A stretch of 64,000 bases of DNA from Ascarosepion bandense (GCA_037127315.1 JBBBDQ010001939.1:644501-708500); one strand, 5' to 3'. Positions 53,051 through 64,000 are shown, numbered from the stretch's first letter. Translations and numbers: made by a program. Notes: generated from the letters alone by a model not told the origin.

Positions 53051-54267
53051 CATATCCTAGAATAAGGATATTGATTTTAATAAAAGAAGAAAAAATGTTG
53101 CAACTGTTTGCTCATCAAATTTAAAATCAAATAATTCAATCACTAGTTCACCTGAATTTTCTTTCCAATATTTCATTTTAAATTTTTTAATAAAAATTTT
53201 AAAATTAGCAATACAAAAAATTCAAAATTAAATTTTTAATTAAAGTTGTAATTTTTAGCTACTTGTTCAGTGAATAAACATAAATTTTTAATCAATTTCA
53301 CTATGAAATCCTTAAAAGTAGCATCATACTTGAAATGTCCATGATTGTTTCAATCATGAAAAATCTTTATGCATTTATAATTAATGGAATTGATTGATCA
53401 GTCAAAAGTTTTCATTGTTTCAGCTGCATATAAAAGATTCTTTTTCACTCTGCAATAAACATTTAAGTCAAATAGTTATTGTTCAATCTCCAAGATCAAA
53501 ATTGTTCTCTCTGACATTCTTCTCAGATGTTGTGGTTAGCAATATTGATTAAATTTTTTTTTCAGCTTAATATTGTTTTTGGTTATTTAAATTCTGGTTT
53601 CTGAAAATTGGCCCTTTTTCTTTTTAAATCACTCAAAATATTTAATGTTTATAAAACAAATATTATTTCATGATGAGCAAAAGAATGTTTTTCAATTATG
53701 CAACACCTAGACTAATCAATTAACATTTTCAGTATTGCATTATTGTTGCCTGGCTATGCTGGCCCATTTTGGGAAAAGTTGGCAATTGTGATTTAAGCGG
53801 AATAAATGACTATAGATATGCTGATGGTAATTTCTCATGAGTGCTACTATTTTAGTTTTAGATCAGATACTCTGAAATACAGACTAAGCAAAATGACACT
53901 ACTAACACATAAGATGATAAAAATACATAACAAAAAATGGTTGTATTGTATGCTGCTATATGTCTGTATATCTATACACTAGTTAGTTTATAACACAAAG
54001 GTTATAGTCCGATAATTCTGTGTCTTGAAAATGTTTATTGTTGTATACTTACCTATATATAATAATGATATGTTCCTCTCACATTAAATAAGTGGATGCT
54101 ATTGGAGTAAAGAGGGGAGTAGTGTGATTATATTGACTATTAGTTCACTAGCAGTTTATCTTCTTCATGCAGTATATGAGTCTTATATTTGTTGATATAC
54201 TATTATTCCCAACCTTTGTTTTGGTGATTACTCATGCAGTAACCTTTTAGGGTACAATATTTATATA
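53051..54267. other. AT-rich, no gene recognised
   Basis: A region near 53480-53560 is faintly similar to the gag relic at about 14800-14870 (CTCCAAGATC.AAA.TTG), not enough to annotate. Confidence 0.45.
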
Positions 54268-54348
54268 TTTTATTTGTCCAAAAAGTTTGTTCAGTTTATA
54301 GGTAAATTTTCTAATTTATAAAGTGAGCAAACTTTTTGGTCAACCTAA
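54268..54348. mobile_element. mariner-type MITE (81 bp)
   Basis: Right end complement TTAGGTTGACCAAAAAGTTTG and left end TTTATTTGTCCAAAAAGTTTG form an inverted repeat of about 24 bp. Both sides are flanked by TA (54266-54267 and 54349-54350), the Tc1/mariner target. The TTAGGTTG.CCAAAAAGTTTG end is a known mariner style. Confidence 0.82.
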
Positions 54349-54689
54349 TACATTGACAGCTGGTAATGTCACTTTTGCAAAGACATATCTTAAAAATGTT
54401 TGGAAATAACACTAAGCACTAGTTAGTTTATAACACAAGAGCTAGAGACTAGAATATCACTGTCCTGAAAATGTAACCATTTTTATATATACTTCAAGAA
54501 CAAGTAATATTATTTCATAAAGACATTGCTAAGATTAATTATAACAACAAGAAAAACTAAGAAAAGGATTTGCTGATGATCAAGCACATCAATATTGTTC
54601 TCTTCTTTCTTTCAGTAATTGTGACTCCATCAAAGCTCCATACATTTTATTAACATCTACAACAAATTCGTATAATTACTTTCTTTCTT
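54349..54689. other. No gene recognised
   Basis: CACTAGTTAGTTTATAACAC occurs at about 53979-53998 and again at 54418-54437, a dispersed 20-bp direct repeat. Confidence 0.5.
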
Positions 54690-54990
54690 CTCAATAATTC
54701 AGTACTAGATTGGTGGCAAGGTCTCATCATTTTACAATTGCAATTGCTAGATGTATCCATAAATTTTATACTAACAGTTTCTTCTTTTACACTTTGTGAA
54801 ACACTCTTCTGGTTTTCCATTCAACTTTGATCATAAAAAATCTAAATGCTATGTCAACTGTCTTCTTAATTCCTGTTCTTTTATTGTTCTCTCTTCTTAA
54901 TAATGTTTATTTTTCTTTATATTCTCTCACTTTTGGTAATCCACCTTACATCTTAGTGGCTTTATTGCTTTGCTTGAGGTGAAATAAAAA
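54690..54990 (+). pseudogene. LINE family A, 3' end
   Basis: Similar to 42800-43090: CAGTACTAGATTGGTGGC, TTTATACTAACAGTTTCTT, then the tail CTTAGTGGCTTTATTGCTTTG and GAGGTGAAATAAAAAAAAA. Strongly truncated. Confidence 0.8.
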
Positions 54991-55361
54991 AAAATCCACT
55001 GTCTTTCATTATTTTATCTCTATCCAGAGTTACTCTTTTAATTAATTATTTTGATGCTTTAGGTTTAGATATCATCATTCAAATAACTAGCTGTTTCCAT
55101 AGGATTCAGACATGTTTCTGTTAATATGCATTAAAAAATACACAAAAAATGTTGTTCACTTTAATGAATACATATATAGTGATACTATTTTTATTTTGAA
55201 TTGTAATGATTTTTGTTTTGTCATGTACTTTATGATTATATTGTGCAACTGTCCCTTCTACAGTTTATATCCACTGCCATTTTCATCACCTGAACTTGAT
55301 AGTGCTTGACTGCATGAAAAATGTCACATTGGTAGGCAAATTTTTCACCTCACTGCAAAAA

Positions 55362-55436
55362 CTGTATCTTTTTATGGTTTGATCTGCAGTTCATTCATAA
55401 TAAATGAATTGCTGATTGAACCATAAAAAGGTGCAG
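55362..55436. repeat. Palindrome of about 75 bp
   Basis: Arms built on CTTTTTATGGTTTGATCTGC and its worn complement close around a TAATAA-type loop near 55396-55402. About 22 of 26 inner positions pair; the outer CTGTATC/GGTGCAG also partly pair. Confidence 0.78.
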
Positions 55437-55639
55437 TAAGGCAATAAAATTGCAATTGCAGGTAGAAAACGAAAAAACTCTAATAGAGCTGAAAAACTTA
55501 TCAGAAACATATTGCATATGTCAGTATGCACCATACTACATTATGTGTTGCATATTTAAATTTATTTTAGACACATTGTTAGATTTTAGAAAAGATCTGA
55601 CATCATCAAAGAAGTGTATGAAGTGAAGACTTTGTTGGC

Positions 55640-56480
55640 ATTATTGTCTGCAGATTTCTATGTTCTCCTCATCCTTTTTTAACGAGTTCTCCTTAAAATT
55701 AATCCGCTGTCAAATATGCTTCACTTGGTCTGGATGCTACAACCAGATTGATATGCAATTGCATTGATGATTTCACTAATGAAAAACAAAGGCAGAATTG
55801 AGAAAGCATTTGGTACAAAAAAAGAGAACAGGCCACTGTGTTTATTAATGACAACCAGCTGGAATGGCACAAACTAAAGAGACAAAGCATATTACTGCAG
55901 TACTTAGGAAACTCCTTGTGACTGAAATTATTGGAAGTAGTCTGACCAGTAGTATAGATAGGTTTGTTGATATATGTCAAGAGACCTTTATTCCTGTTTT
56001 GGACAGCATTGTATCAGATCTTTAATGCTGTTTTTGTAAAGAAAACAACAAGATCAGGAAATGCCAGTTTTATTTGAATCCACATTGCTACAAGTTTTTA
56101 GATATTGATAGTCTGAAATTCATGGCTGAAACATTACTCACTCAATGTGCAGGATTTGAAAGCAGAGTGGCATAGTGCAAGGTATCTTTTAAAGCAAAAG
56201 TCACAGCATGTGGAAACACTGACTGATTTATAGGAGTTTATGCATCCCTACAAAGATCAACTTTTTTGGCTGATTCAAATTACAGTGACTTTATTTTTTA
56301 GCAATGCTGGTTATGAATGTAGCTTTTCAAGGCTGCAAATGATTAAGACTGTAGCATGGTATGCAAATGAGATACACACACAAATAGAGCAAATCTCAGG
56401 TACCAGGGAAAGGAGAAATCACATAACTTTCTACGAGATTTACACCTCACAACAATGGCATCGCCGATAAAATGTCTGAC
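55640..56480 (+). pseudogene. hAT transposase relic (C-terminal half)
   Basis: Plus-strand frames, shifted several times, read 'FVDICQETFIPVLDSIVSDL', 'LDIDSLKFMAETLLTQCAGFES' and 'HPYKDQLFWLIQITVTLFFSNAGYECSFSRLQMIKT'. The last is the hAT dimerisation region, whose usual form is 'LPVS.A..ERSFS.LK.IKT'. This arrangement is typical of the ZMYM/ZNF862-like hAT group. Upstream catalytic part not recovered. Confidence 0.75.
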
Positions 56481-56899
56481 CATGCTCAACAATCCGTAGC
56501 ATGTGGGGATTAAGTGATTTGCAGTTCTGATTAGGGTAAAGAAACTGAGAGAAAGACAAAATGAAGGAGAACAAAACAAGACTACAGATATGTTCCTCAC
56601 AACAGCAGGATGTGAAATAGTAAAAAAAGTTTCGTAGATGGCATACCAGAAAAGCTTAGAAGATCTAGCCTTGAGCAATTGAAAAGTATTACACTCATAA
56701 AATATATACATGGATACATGCATGCTGGATTTAAAATTTAAAACTGTTCTACCCCATCCCTAAATTAATAGATAATATTCTAGTCACCACTGAATCATTA
56801 CAGATTTTTATTTGTCAAGTTTAACATAATATGAAAAATTTATTTTTATTACATCACTATAAGAGTCTATGGGCTACTTCCTCTTAGTCTTGACAGATT
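56481..56899. other. No gene recognised
   Basis: Nothing assignable. Confidence 0.45.
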
Positions 56900-57180
56900 C
56901 ACAAAGAAGCCATTAGGTGGGACTATTCTTTTTTCCATGGCTGTGTATCTTCAGTTCATTGGTGATTGTTGCTTACCACAAATTCTTGTCATTTGTAACT
57001 CTTGATAACTTTTGTCTTTTTTCCATCTCTTCCAAACCCTGTTCTGTCATTCATTCACTCACGCTCATGTTACTTTCCTCTGTCACACTTACCTTCAATC
57101 TGTTATGTGAGTATTACATTTTCTAAGCTCTCTTTCCTCAGTGAGGTTCTCTTTAACAGTTATAAAAATAGAACAATCCT
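56900..57180 (-). pseudogene. RTE-type LINE 3' fragment
   Basis: Similar to 13780-13960: CTTGTCATTTGTAACTCTTGA, CAAACCCTGTTCTGTCATTC, CCTTCAATCTGTTATGTGAG. Confidence 0.7.
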
Positions 57181-57266
57181 GTTTTCTCTCTCTTTTCCAT
57201 TTAGAATATGGTAGAAGTAACACCAATCAGGACCTTTTCCCAGATGTGATATTTTTTCACCTTAGT

Positions 57267-57270
<4 letters not shown>

Positions 57271-57304
<34 letters not shown>

Positions 57305-57312
57305 ACACACAT
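57271..57312. repeat. (CA)n microsatellite
   Basis: CA run with a single CATA interruption. Confidence 0.95.
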
Positions 57313-57814
57313 GTATTACACACAATTCATAACACAATTTTTGTCCCTGTGAGCAGTTATTATTTTCTATTTGTTTATGTCTAAAAGATATGAAAAATGG
57401 CTATTATTTCCTTCAAACTTTGCTTTTGTGACCAGGATAATGATATTACCTATTCCCATTGGAAAAACTGGTGAATAAGAATATTCTTATTCACAAAAAG
57501 TAAGAACAAAACAGTATATGATTCAAAAGTAGCATTTATTTATTCTAGGACTACACAAAAAAGACCACAAAACATTTAGAAGTTAGTAGTTTTTAATGAT
57601 TTAGGATTATACTGTAAACTATTTTGATGAGTTAGCCCCCAAATATAGTCTCTCATCTTGTTTTCATTATGTGATTCATGATAGTGGCATTCAAAAACCA
57701 GTATGTCCAAGTAGAAGTGCTCGTGTTGCTCCTCTGAGTACACCCCCATGTTCTTGAATTTATTGATGTTTGAATTAGCATAACAGTTATCAACAGAGAA
57801 AATGGAATCAAAGA
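57313..57814. other. No gene recognised
   Basis: A short inverted pair AAGAATATTCTTATTC lies near 57477-57492. Confidence 0.45.
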
Positions 57815-58015
57815 GAAAATTTCAAATTCTGGCTTAGTCTGTTAAATTCATTTTTGCATTAATGCCTCGGAAAAGTAATGAATTCGTTTCTCCTTCCAGC
57901 TATGGATTAAATAACAGGAAAAACTTATATGCCTTGCTTTTGTTCGATGTATATCTAGAAAAAGAACAATTCTGAATTCAAAAAGAGAAGCCAATAGGAA
58001 ACCACTAAACTAACT
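57815..58015 (+). mobile_element. tRNA-derived SINE, second subfamily, partial
   Basis: TTTCAAATTCTGGC (B box region), CTTCCAGCTATGGATTAAATAA split here by variation, and the 3' part AGAACAATTCTGAATTCAAAA shared with 39420-39720. Confidence 0.68.
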
Positions 58016-58151
58016 TTCCCAAAATGTGCAAAAGATCATGGTAATTCACAGATAACAAAGAAATGGAAACTTTGGTGATAAAAAATCACTTACATCCTAG
58101 AGGGAGAAGACATTTTTTATGAGGAATCATCAGTTGGGAACTATTTAAATA

Positions 58152-58393
58152 AACTGGTCCACTCATAAAGATAAAGTAGAATTTTTTTTACAAAATAACT
58201 TTTGTAGATTAGAATTTTTCTGGGGTTCTTTAAATGAACATTTATTATTTTAGAATTGAAAAATATTAATTTGTTTAAAACGGGAGTTCCTGTTTATAAT
58301 ATGGATACATTATCAATCCTTGACTTTTTTACAATTATTTCATCTAAAATTATTCCTTAAAAACTCTCCCTAATTTTTATGAGTGGACCAGTC
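58152..58393. mobile_element. MITE-like element (242 bp) with 17-bp inverted ends
   Basis: ACTGGTCCACTCATAAA at the left is matched by its complement TTTATGAGTGGACCAGT at the right. Outside, TATTTAAATA occurs on both sides (58142-58151 and 58394-58403), a possible 8-10 bp target duplication (palindromic itself). No transposase. Superfamily unassigned. Confidence 0.78.
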
Positions 58394-58403
58394 TATTTAA
58401 ATA

Positions 58404-58769
58404 TAAGTATTTGAATATAATAATTATTTTTTGAAATACTCCTTGCCAAATTTTAGGTGCATGTAATATGACAGGAAATATGATATTGCATACAGTGTTT
58501 TATATAGGTGGATATGCCACATAACAATTAGTCTAGGAAGTAAAAAATGTAATAAAAAAAAATTACTTTCAAGGTTATTGTTTATGTTACTCAGCTGTAA
58601 AAGAAAAAATGTAGACAAACTGAAGTGGCTTAAACAGAACAGAATTTTAAGTTTCATATGGCCAGTGAATGCTCGACTTAATTCTAAATCACTGACAAAT
58701 TATTTCTTTATTTTTTTATACATTTCTAAAGTAAACTCATTTGTAATGTATTTATAGCAATTTAAAAAG
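58404..58769. other. AT-rich, no gene recognised
   Basis: Nothing assignable. Confidence 0.5.
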
Positions 58770-58890
58770 CATAGCTTACATGTGGGTCAAGTGCAAAAGT
58801 ATGGAGCACCCATTGAGAATTACACTCACTACTAAATCATAACTGATCTAGTGAGACAAACTTCCCAACCATTACACACATCAAAGTGCT
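58770..58890 (-). mobile_element. tRNA-like SINE fragment, family B
   Basis: Partner of 12105-12215: GCTTACATGTGGG, TGGAGCACCCATTGAGAATT, ACTCACTACTAAATCATAACT, CCATTACACA. Confidence 0.6.
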
Positions 58891-59028
58891 TAGCAATGGA
58901 TTTATAATATCCATATAATAACCCTATTCCTTGGTAACATAAATTACAGACTTTTACTTCCTGATTTTCAATATATCATTTTACATTATGCAAATAAAAA
59001 TCCTATTCTTTCATTAGCAATGCATGTA

Positions 59029-59112
59029 CAAGGAGTGCTGAAAAGTTCCAAGCTCAACAAAGAATGGATTTAGTCAAATCTTGGGAGGTGATAATTTTTC
59101 AGCACTCTCTCG
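59029..59112. mobile_element. mariner-type MITE (84 bp)
   Basis: Ends CAAGGAGTGCTGAAAAGTT and, complemented, CGAGAGAGTGCTGAAAAATT, flanked by TA on both sides (59027-59028 and 59113-59114). The left inner part (CCAAGCTCAACAAAGAATGG) resembles the end of the mariner relic at 40963 (TCAGTCTAACCAAGAAAGAA). Confidence 0.85.
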
Positions 59113-59114
59113 TA

Positions 59115-60750
59115 CAATATACATATAATAACCCTATTTTGAAACTTATGTTTTCCCTAATTCATGACTACTGACAATCCATTTCTTACTGATTAAGTAC
59201 TGAGATTTCATGAAACAAATTTTAGATTAAGTTAATAAAGAGACTAGAATTTCAAGTTAATCTACTTTATTAATAAGTGTATGCCTTTAGTGGAGATTAT
59301 AATAAACAAATGAATCAAACTTGGTCTGACACAAACTTCATGTAGACATGTTCTTTTCATGTACAGAAAAAACATTGTAAATGAGAAAAACATTTTAAAC
59401 GTAATAATCTATTTCCAAAAAATATGTATTTATATCTTTGAGCAAACTAATTAAAAACATAAAAGACAATAAGAGTATTTAGTTACTAACAAAAAATAAT
59501 TGTTTAATTTATTAATTAAAAATAAATGGAATCTTTTTGTTTTCAACATTCAACATAGCTACATTTTTGTTGCGTTTGTTTCTGCTATGTTTCAAGCAAA
59601 TTCTACTGTCCCAGAACATTATATCTTTTTGAGAAAAAAACTGTCTTAGTGTGACACTAGGGTTGGGACACCCACATAGAGGAGAAAAGTATGATTTTAT
59701 TTTGATCTGAAGTGTCTCTGTTTTATAGTCAATAGAAGTGCTTTTTTTTTAAAGTCAAGTATTATAAGTAACACCCACTTGACCAAAGATAGAGAAAAGA
59801 ACAAATAAATGAAAAAATTTTGGGGGGATCAAGCAACAATAAATTGGACATTGATCATTCCCAATTGCTGGTTTATATTGACAGTCATGCTTGTGATCAG
59901 GAGAACCGATTCTGGTTTACCAACTGCTCTTTGTATAGTTTCAGTGCTGTCCATTTGTATTGCCAGTCACAGATGTTCAGAGAGTCAGTGGGAGAAAGAA
60001 CTGAACTGTTAGACTGATATGGTAGAAGTTGTCCCCAGGTATCACATACCTACCCACCCACCCAAACTGGGAAAATGAAACCCTGAATAAAAATACAACT
60101 ATTTTATAATATTAGAAACAGAATTGTGTTATCATTTCTTGACCTGGAAGAAGTTTTCGTCTACTGTTAGATTGTGGACCTGTAATGGACCTTTTTCAGT
60201 TTTTAGTGCACACCAACATGAAGGATAATCGAGACGTAAATAGAGTAATTATTGGCTAGTTAGTGGAAAGCCAGATGAGGGTCTCATTATATGCTTACAC
60301 TAGATGTCTTTTGCAGTTTTCCAGGGATTGGATATTTTTGGCAAAAAACTGGGTGTCAAAATGGCAATTTTTCCCTTGACATTACTATTATTTTAACTAC
60401 CTTCACTCATCTGCAAAGTTTATTGTTTCAAAAAGCAATGATTAAAATTTTAAAACCTAATCATATGAAAGTAGATTTATAAATTTCTTTTTCTTCCTGA
60501 GAATTTACAACAAAAATATTAAACACTCTGATAGCTCTCCATGCACAAACAGAAAGAGAGGAGAAATGAAACAAAATAGAGAAGTAGCAAGGTGACCATT
60601 TTTACTAAAAGTTAGTTTTTGGCTGGTCACTATGACTGGTAACTTTTGTCCCTCATCATCTGAACAGTTGAGAATGCAGGTAAAGATTTGGCAATACAAT
60701 GTTACATTGAACCCCCATTCTCCATGCATATGGTCTAAGGGAATATTGAT
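59115..60750. other. No gene recognised
   Basis: AT-rich. Short frames at 59809-60012, 60291-60482 and 60505-60729 lack family features. A CCCACCCACCCA run lies near 60052-60063. Confidence 0.5.
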
Positions 60751-61440
60751 TCAGTCAGTCAGTTAAGTGCTGTACATGATACACGCTTGGGTTATCATGT
60801 CTCTTTTGATCCATGACTAATCAGAAGATTTTCCCACAGTAGGTTGCCATTTTTTTTGTGGTAGACTGGTTGCTAACCAAGGCTAGAGAACCCAATCTGT
60901 TCTGCTATTTAACCCATAGATGGAGGAAAAAGAGATGGATTAATGTCTTTCCTGATGATATTTGCACATAAGTGAATGCAATGAATTTGTTGTGTTGTTG
61001 CTTTGTTTTGAGAAGATAACACAAACTTGAATTAATGATGTTTGTTTTTGGTATAAAACTTTAGGGTTTTACATCAAGTTACAATCTTTAAATTTTGTGT
61101 GGATACAGGAGCAGACTAGATAAATTCTCTTCACTGTGGGATGCTAGTAGTAAACGAGCCTATCTCTTCTCGACTCTAGTAGTCAACTCTCTAGCGACTT
61201 CCCTTTTTCAAAATCACCTACACAAAACTACTGTCCTTAACTCCTACTCTTACTCCTACTTTTACCAAAAGAAACGGTTCCTTATTTTGCCGCCCAATTT
61301 TGAATTCTTGGCATCAGTGTGTCTACCTTTTTCTATTTTTAGAACACTCACCATTTTATAAACCATAACAAATTCAACTAAAATTTAAACTCAACTCTCC
61401 AGTTTCTCTTTCTAAGCTGATATCCACTGTACCAAAATTG
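60751..61440 (-). mobile_element. tRNA-derived SINE (OR-like) split by a solo LTR
   Basis: The left part 60751-60987 holds the tail and body (CAGTCAGTTAAGTGCTG through AGTGAATGCAATGAATT). The right part 61375-61440 holds the head (TTTAAACTCAACTCTCC, the complement of the B box; ATCCACTGTACCA, A-box complement). Removing 60988-61374 restores the expected SINE order. Confidence 0.88.
60988..61370. mobile_element. Solo LTR, family 2 (383 bp)
   Basis: Starts TGTTGTGTTG, ends ACCATAACA, with TG...CA ends and a short inverted repeat (TGTT.TG). Target duplication AATT (60984-60987 and 61371-61374). Plus-strand order has a TATAAAA box at about 61051 and a CTCTTCTCGACTCTAGTAGTC block near 61163. Different in sequence from family 1. 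Confidence 0.82.
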
Positions 61441-62159
61441 ATTTATACTACCAAATTATATAAAATATCTGGCTCCAGTGTTCTTCTTTAACAAACCTTG
61501 GTAACTAAAATACATCTACAAATCTGTTACTTGCCCAGATACTTTGTTCTTACAATATGTTCTTTTGTTAAGTTTTGGCACTCTTCAGGTATGGATAACA
61601 GTATGCACTGTATGAAAATGCCAGTCCCTTTTTTAATTTGTTAGGACTTACCTTCCAAGAAAGTAGGTAATTAAATCACTGTGTATGTTGTGGAGTGATA
61701 AATCTTAGTTTTCTTGTCCACAGCAATGCCTGATATGATTTGTGTTTCAATGCTCTTTAGTTTGAGAAGATCAACCAAAAGTTTACCATCTTTAATAAGG
61801 TAAGTGCATCTCTTAGTTCTATCACTGAAGAAAACATTTGGTGAGTAGATATCCATGTGGGAAGAGATTTCCCAGATACTATATGATATTTATTATTCTC
61901 TCTTTGCAGTCTTTGTTTTGGTCTTTTACTGATTTTGTGTTAGAAAAGATAATTTGTATTGGGTTTGTGTTAGAACCCCCACTTTAGCAGCAGACTGGAG
62001 AAGGTCATTTTTAATGGTGTGACCTTTGTTGGATATTTTAAAGTGTGACCTTTGCTGGCGATTTGTAATTTCTTTCAAATTCTCTTTTTTCTTCCAAATA
62101 AAGAAAAAGTGATTAAATGCAAAAATCAAATCAAATAACGAATCAATCAATCAAAAATA
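61441..62159. other. No firm gene; see possible exon fragment inside
   Basis: Apart from 61671-61856, nothing is recognised. AAATTCTTTTGTGTTAG-like short duplications occur near 61935-61980. Confidence 0.4.
61671..61856 (-). other. Possible host or transposon exon fragment, unassigned
   Basis: A 61-codon frame with ordinary protein composition ('RCTYLIKDGKLLVDLLKLKSIETQIISGIAVDKKTKIYHSTTY'). The 'GIAVD.KT..IY' text recalls beta-propeller repeats, but one repeat proves nothing. A GTAAGT lies on the same strand just after the frame (complement of about 61646-61651), outside the coding frame. Confidence 0.25.
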
Positions 62160-63666
62160 CAAACAGAATAACAAGTTCATTAAAAAAAAATCAAGTTTGA
62201 CTTAACAACATAAAAAAAAATAAAAAATCAGTTTTGACTTAACAAAAAACACAGAGAATAAAAAGATCTGGCCTAACAAGTAACTATGTTGATAAAACAA
62301 AACCTGAAAACAAAAATAAATAAGTTACAAATAGAAACAAAATTAAAAATGAAGTAAAAAAATCAAATTCAAATCAAATTAGATTCAAGTCAAGCTAAAC
62401 AAAATGTTCAACTTTAAAAAATGATGAATTAAAAAAAACAAACACAGCAGTGCACCTGACAAAACAATCAACAACAGGAAGTCACATGATAAAACAGCAA
62501 ACTGATGTATGCAGTCACTATGACTTCATCCTGTTTACATGAAAAAAATATTTTAAAAAAAGGTAGGATGTTATACTTAATTTGAATACATAATAGGACA
62601 TACATACGTCCACAAACTTTACCAGAAATTAAAGATCAAATGTTACTTTATTTTCTCATATATTTTATTAATGGATTATTAAACAATTTAAATATTACAA
62701 ATTTTTCAAATGTAAAGTAGTAACTGTGGCATGTGATTATTTATAGAGTATTTCAATACATGATTTTTAAAAATTCTCAATTATAAAAAAAAGATTTTTT
62801 CAGCACAAATTTAAAGATCCACTTTTGCAAATCCAAGACACATAAATCGTTATTGATTGCATAAAATTGCACTTCCAAAAAATTTGTGTTTTGGAAAATT
62901 TTAACATTCATTACAGAGTTTCTCAATGCTAAAATCTGTTACTAATTATGCCTGCAAAAAGCATAGGAAAAGCATAAAAAAAAAGAAGAAAGCTTAGAAG
63001 ATCCAAACAAAAATTGAGCAGAAAACCTAATTCTTTAAGTAGAGAGGCAACTAAATTATCACCTACTCTTTGCCTTTGCTTTTCAATTGAGGTTTGAAAG
63101 TTCTGTTTTTCACCTAAAGAGATGAATTTCAAATTAAAGAATTTTTTTTCTCAAATACTAAGTCTGGTATATAAAAAATCTACAACATTCCAGTAATATT
63201 GACTGGGAATTTCTCCAAGACTCTCTCCAGAAGCAACAAAATTCTACTGATGTTATTTTAGAAACTTCGCAAATAACTGTTTCAATGATTACTAAAGTAG
63301 ATGTCTACCTACAGTTATATTAATACAGGCATTAATTTTGGGCTAAGTAAAAGGAAATGTGTGTGGAGAATATTGTTTTGCTTTGGAATAAGGAAGACTT
63401 GTCTGATTTGAAAATCACCATTCTGGCTCATGTATATGTAAGTTTGGTTAAAAACCAATGAAAGTTACCTGTTGATTATTTTTTATTTACTCCTTTAGTA
63501 TTTCTAATAATTTTTTTTTATTTTTGGTTGGTATATGTATATAAAGCTAAATTGGTAAGTTGTATCTACAAAAAAAAACACACAGAAATCTCCAAAATTA
63601 TTAGAAATATTGAAGAAATAAAAAAAAAAAATCAATTAGGAACTTTTGTTTTTTAATCAAATGTGA

Positions 63667-63670
<4 letters not shown>
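62160..63670. other. A-rich low complexity, then AT-rich unassigned DNA
   Basis: At 62180-62440 a loose repeat of AAAAATCA.TTTTGACTTAAC recurs two or three times. No gene seen beyond. Confidence 0.5.

Positions 63671-63703
<33 letters not shown>
63671..63703. repeat. (TA)n microsatellite
   Basis: Uninterrupted TA run of about 33 bases. Confidence 0.95.
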
Positions 63704-63707
<4 letters not shown>

Positions 63708-63844
63708 GATATAAGAATTCTTCTTTAAAGATTCTTCTTTGGATTTTATCAAGAATCTCTAAATATATAGCAGGAGTACTGTAAATGTATCAACAATATT
63801 CAAAGCATGCACAAATGCTAAACTTATAGATATGAAAAATAAGT

Positions 63845-64000
63845 TCAGTTGAGAAAAATTGCCTAGCACAACATACTGTATCAACTTTCCTAGCAGCAGA
63901 CCTAGCAATTAATTTAACTCCATGTCAACAGGGAAAAGTTAGACTGAGAAGGCATGAGTCACTCTCCTAAAGGGCAACATCAGTTATGCTGATGGAAGGT
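63845..64000 (-). pseudogene. LINE family A fragment, running off the window
   Basis: Plus strand reads TATCAACTTTCCTAGCAGCAG, GCAATTAATTTAACTCC, AGACTGAGAAGGCATGAG and ATGCTGATGGAAGGT, alignable with 34025-34170 and 17515-17650. The rest lies to the right of the window. Confidence 0.78.

Overview
The window looks like AT-rich intergenic DNA from a large, repeat-packed animal genome, most likely a cephalopod mollusc (octopus-like). The grounds are: repeated tRNA-derived SINEs that resemble the octopus OR families as I remember them, several non-LTR retrotransposon lineages, dense Tc1/mariner and hAT debris, abundant CA, TA and GA microsatellites, and no recognisable host gene with exons. Species cannot be fixed from the sequence alone. 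Almost everything that can be named is a mobile element or a relic of one.

Layout. 1-5 kb: a CA microsatellite, a decayed copy of LINE family A, and an RTE-type LINE cut by two LTR-like insertions, each with a 4-bp target duplication. 5-16 kb: SINEs, palindromes, LINE A fragments, a tandem array of a short LINE A-derived element, an RTE 3' fragment and a gypsy-type gag relic. 16.8-20.3 kb: a near-complete LINE A copy on the minus strand with an uninterrupted 963-codon endonuclease/reverse transcriptase. 20-32 kb: minisatellites, a mariner-like transposase relic, SINEs, a second solo LTR of a family first seen at 3.8 kb, a non-autonomous hAT element and LINE A pieces. 33-35.3 kb: an inverted pair of short pol III-type elements whose 3' ends carry hammerhead ribozyme motifs (one copy has two ribozymes in exact tandem), flanking an internally deleted LINE A. 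35-43 kb: SINEs, a mariner relic, and LINE A fragments, one holding a 212-bp insertion with a 16-bp target duplication. 43.5-49.8 kb: a GC-rich Tx1/L1-like LINE (LINE B) with ORF1 (zinc knuckle) and a frameshifted ORF2. 49.8-64 kb: mariner, Tc1 and hAT relics, a 5S rRNA-like unit joined to a tRNA-type SINE, several MITEs, a SINE split by a solo LTR, and the edge of another LINE A copy.

How the parts interact. LINE A probably supplies the reverse transcription machinery for a short non-autonomous element that carries its 3' tail (copies near 11.1, 29.5, 31.8, 36.2, 42.3 and 52.3 kb). Mariner relics have matching MITEs. The strongest candidate for something unusual is the hammerhead-bearing element at 33.0-33.3 kb with its inverted relative at 35.0-35.3 kb.

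Limits: all family assignments come from reading motifs and translated similarity by eye. Ends of diverged elements are approximate, except where a target duplication or inverted repeat fixes them.
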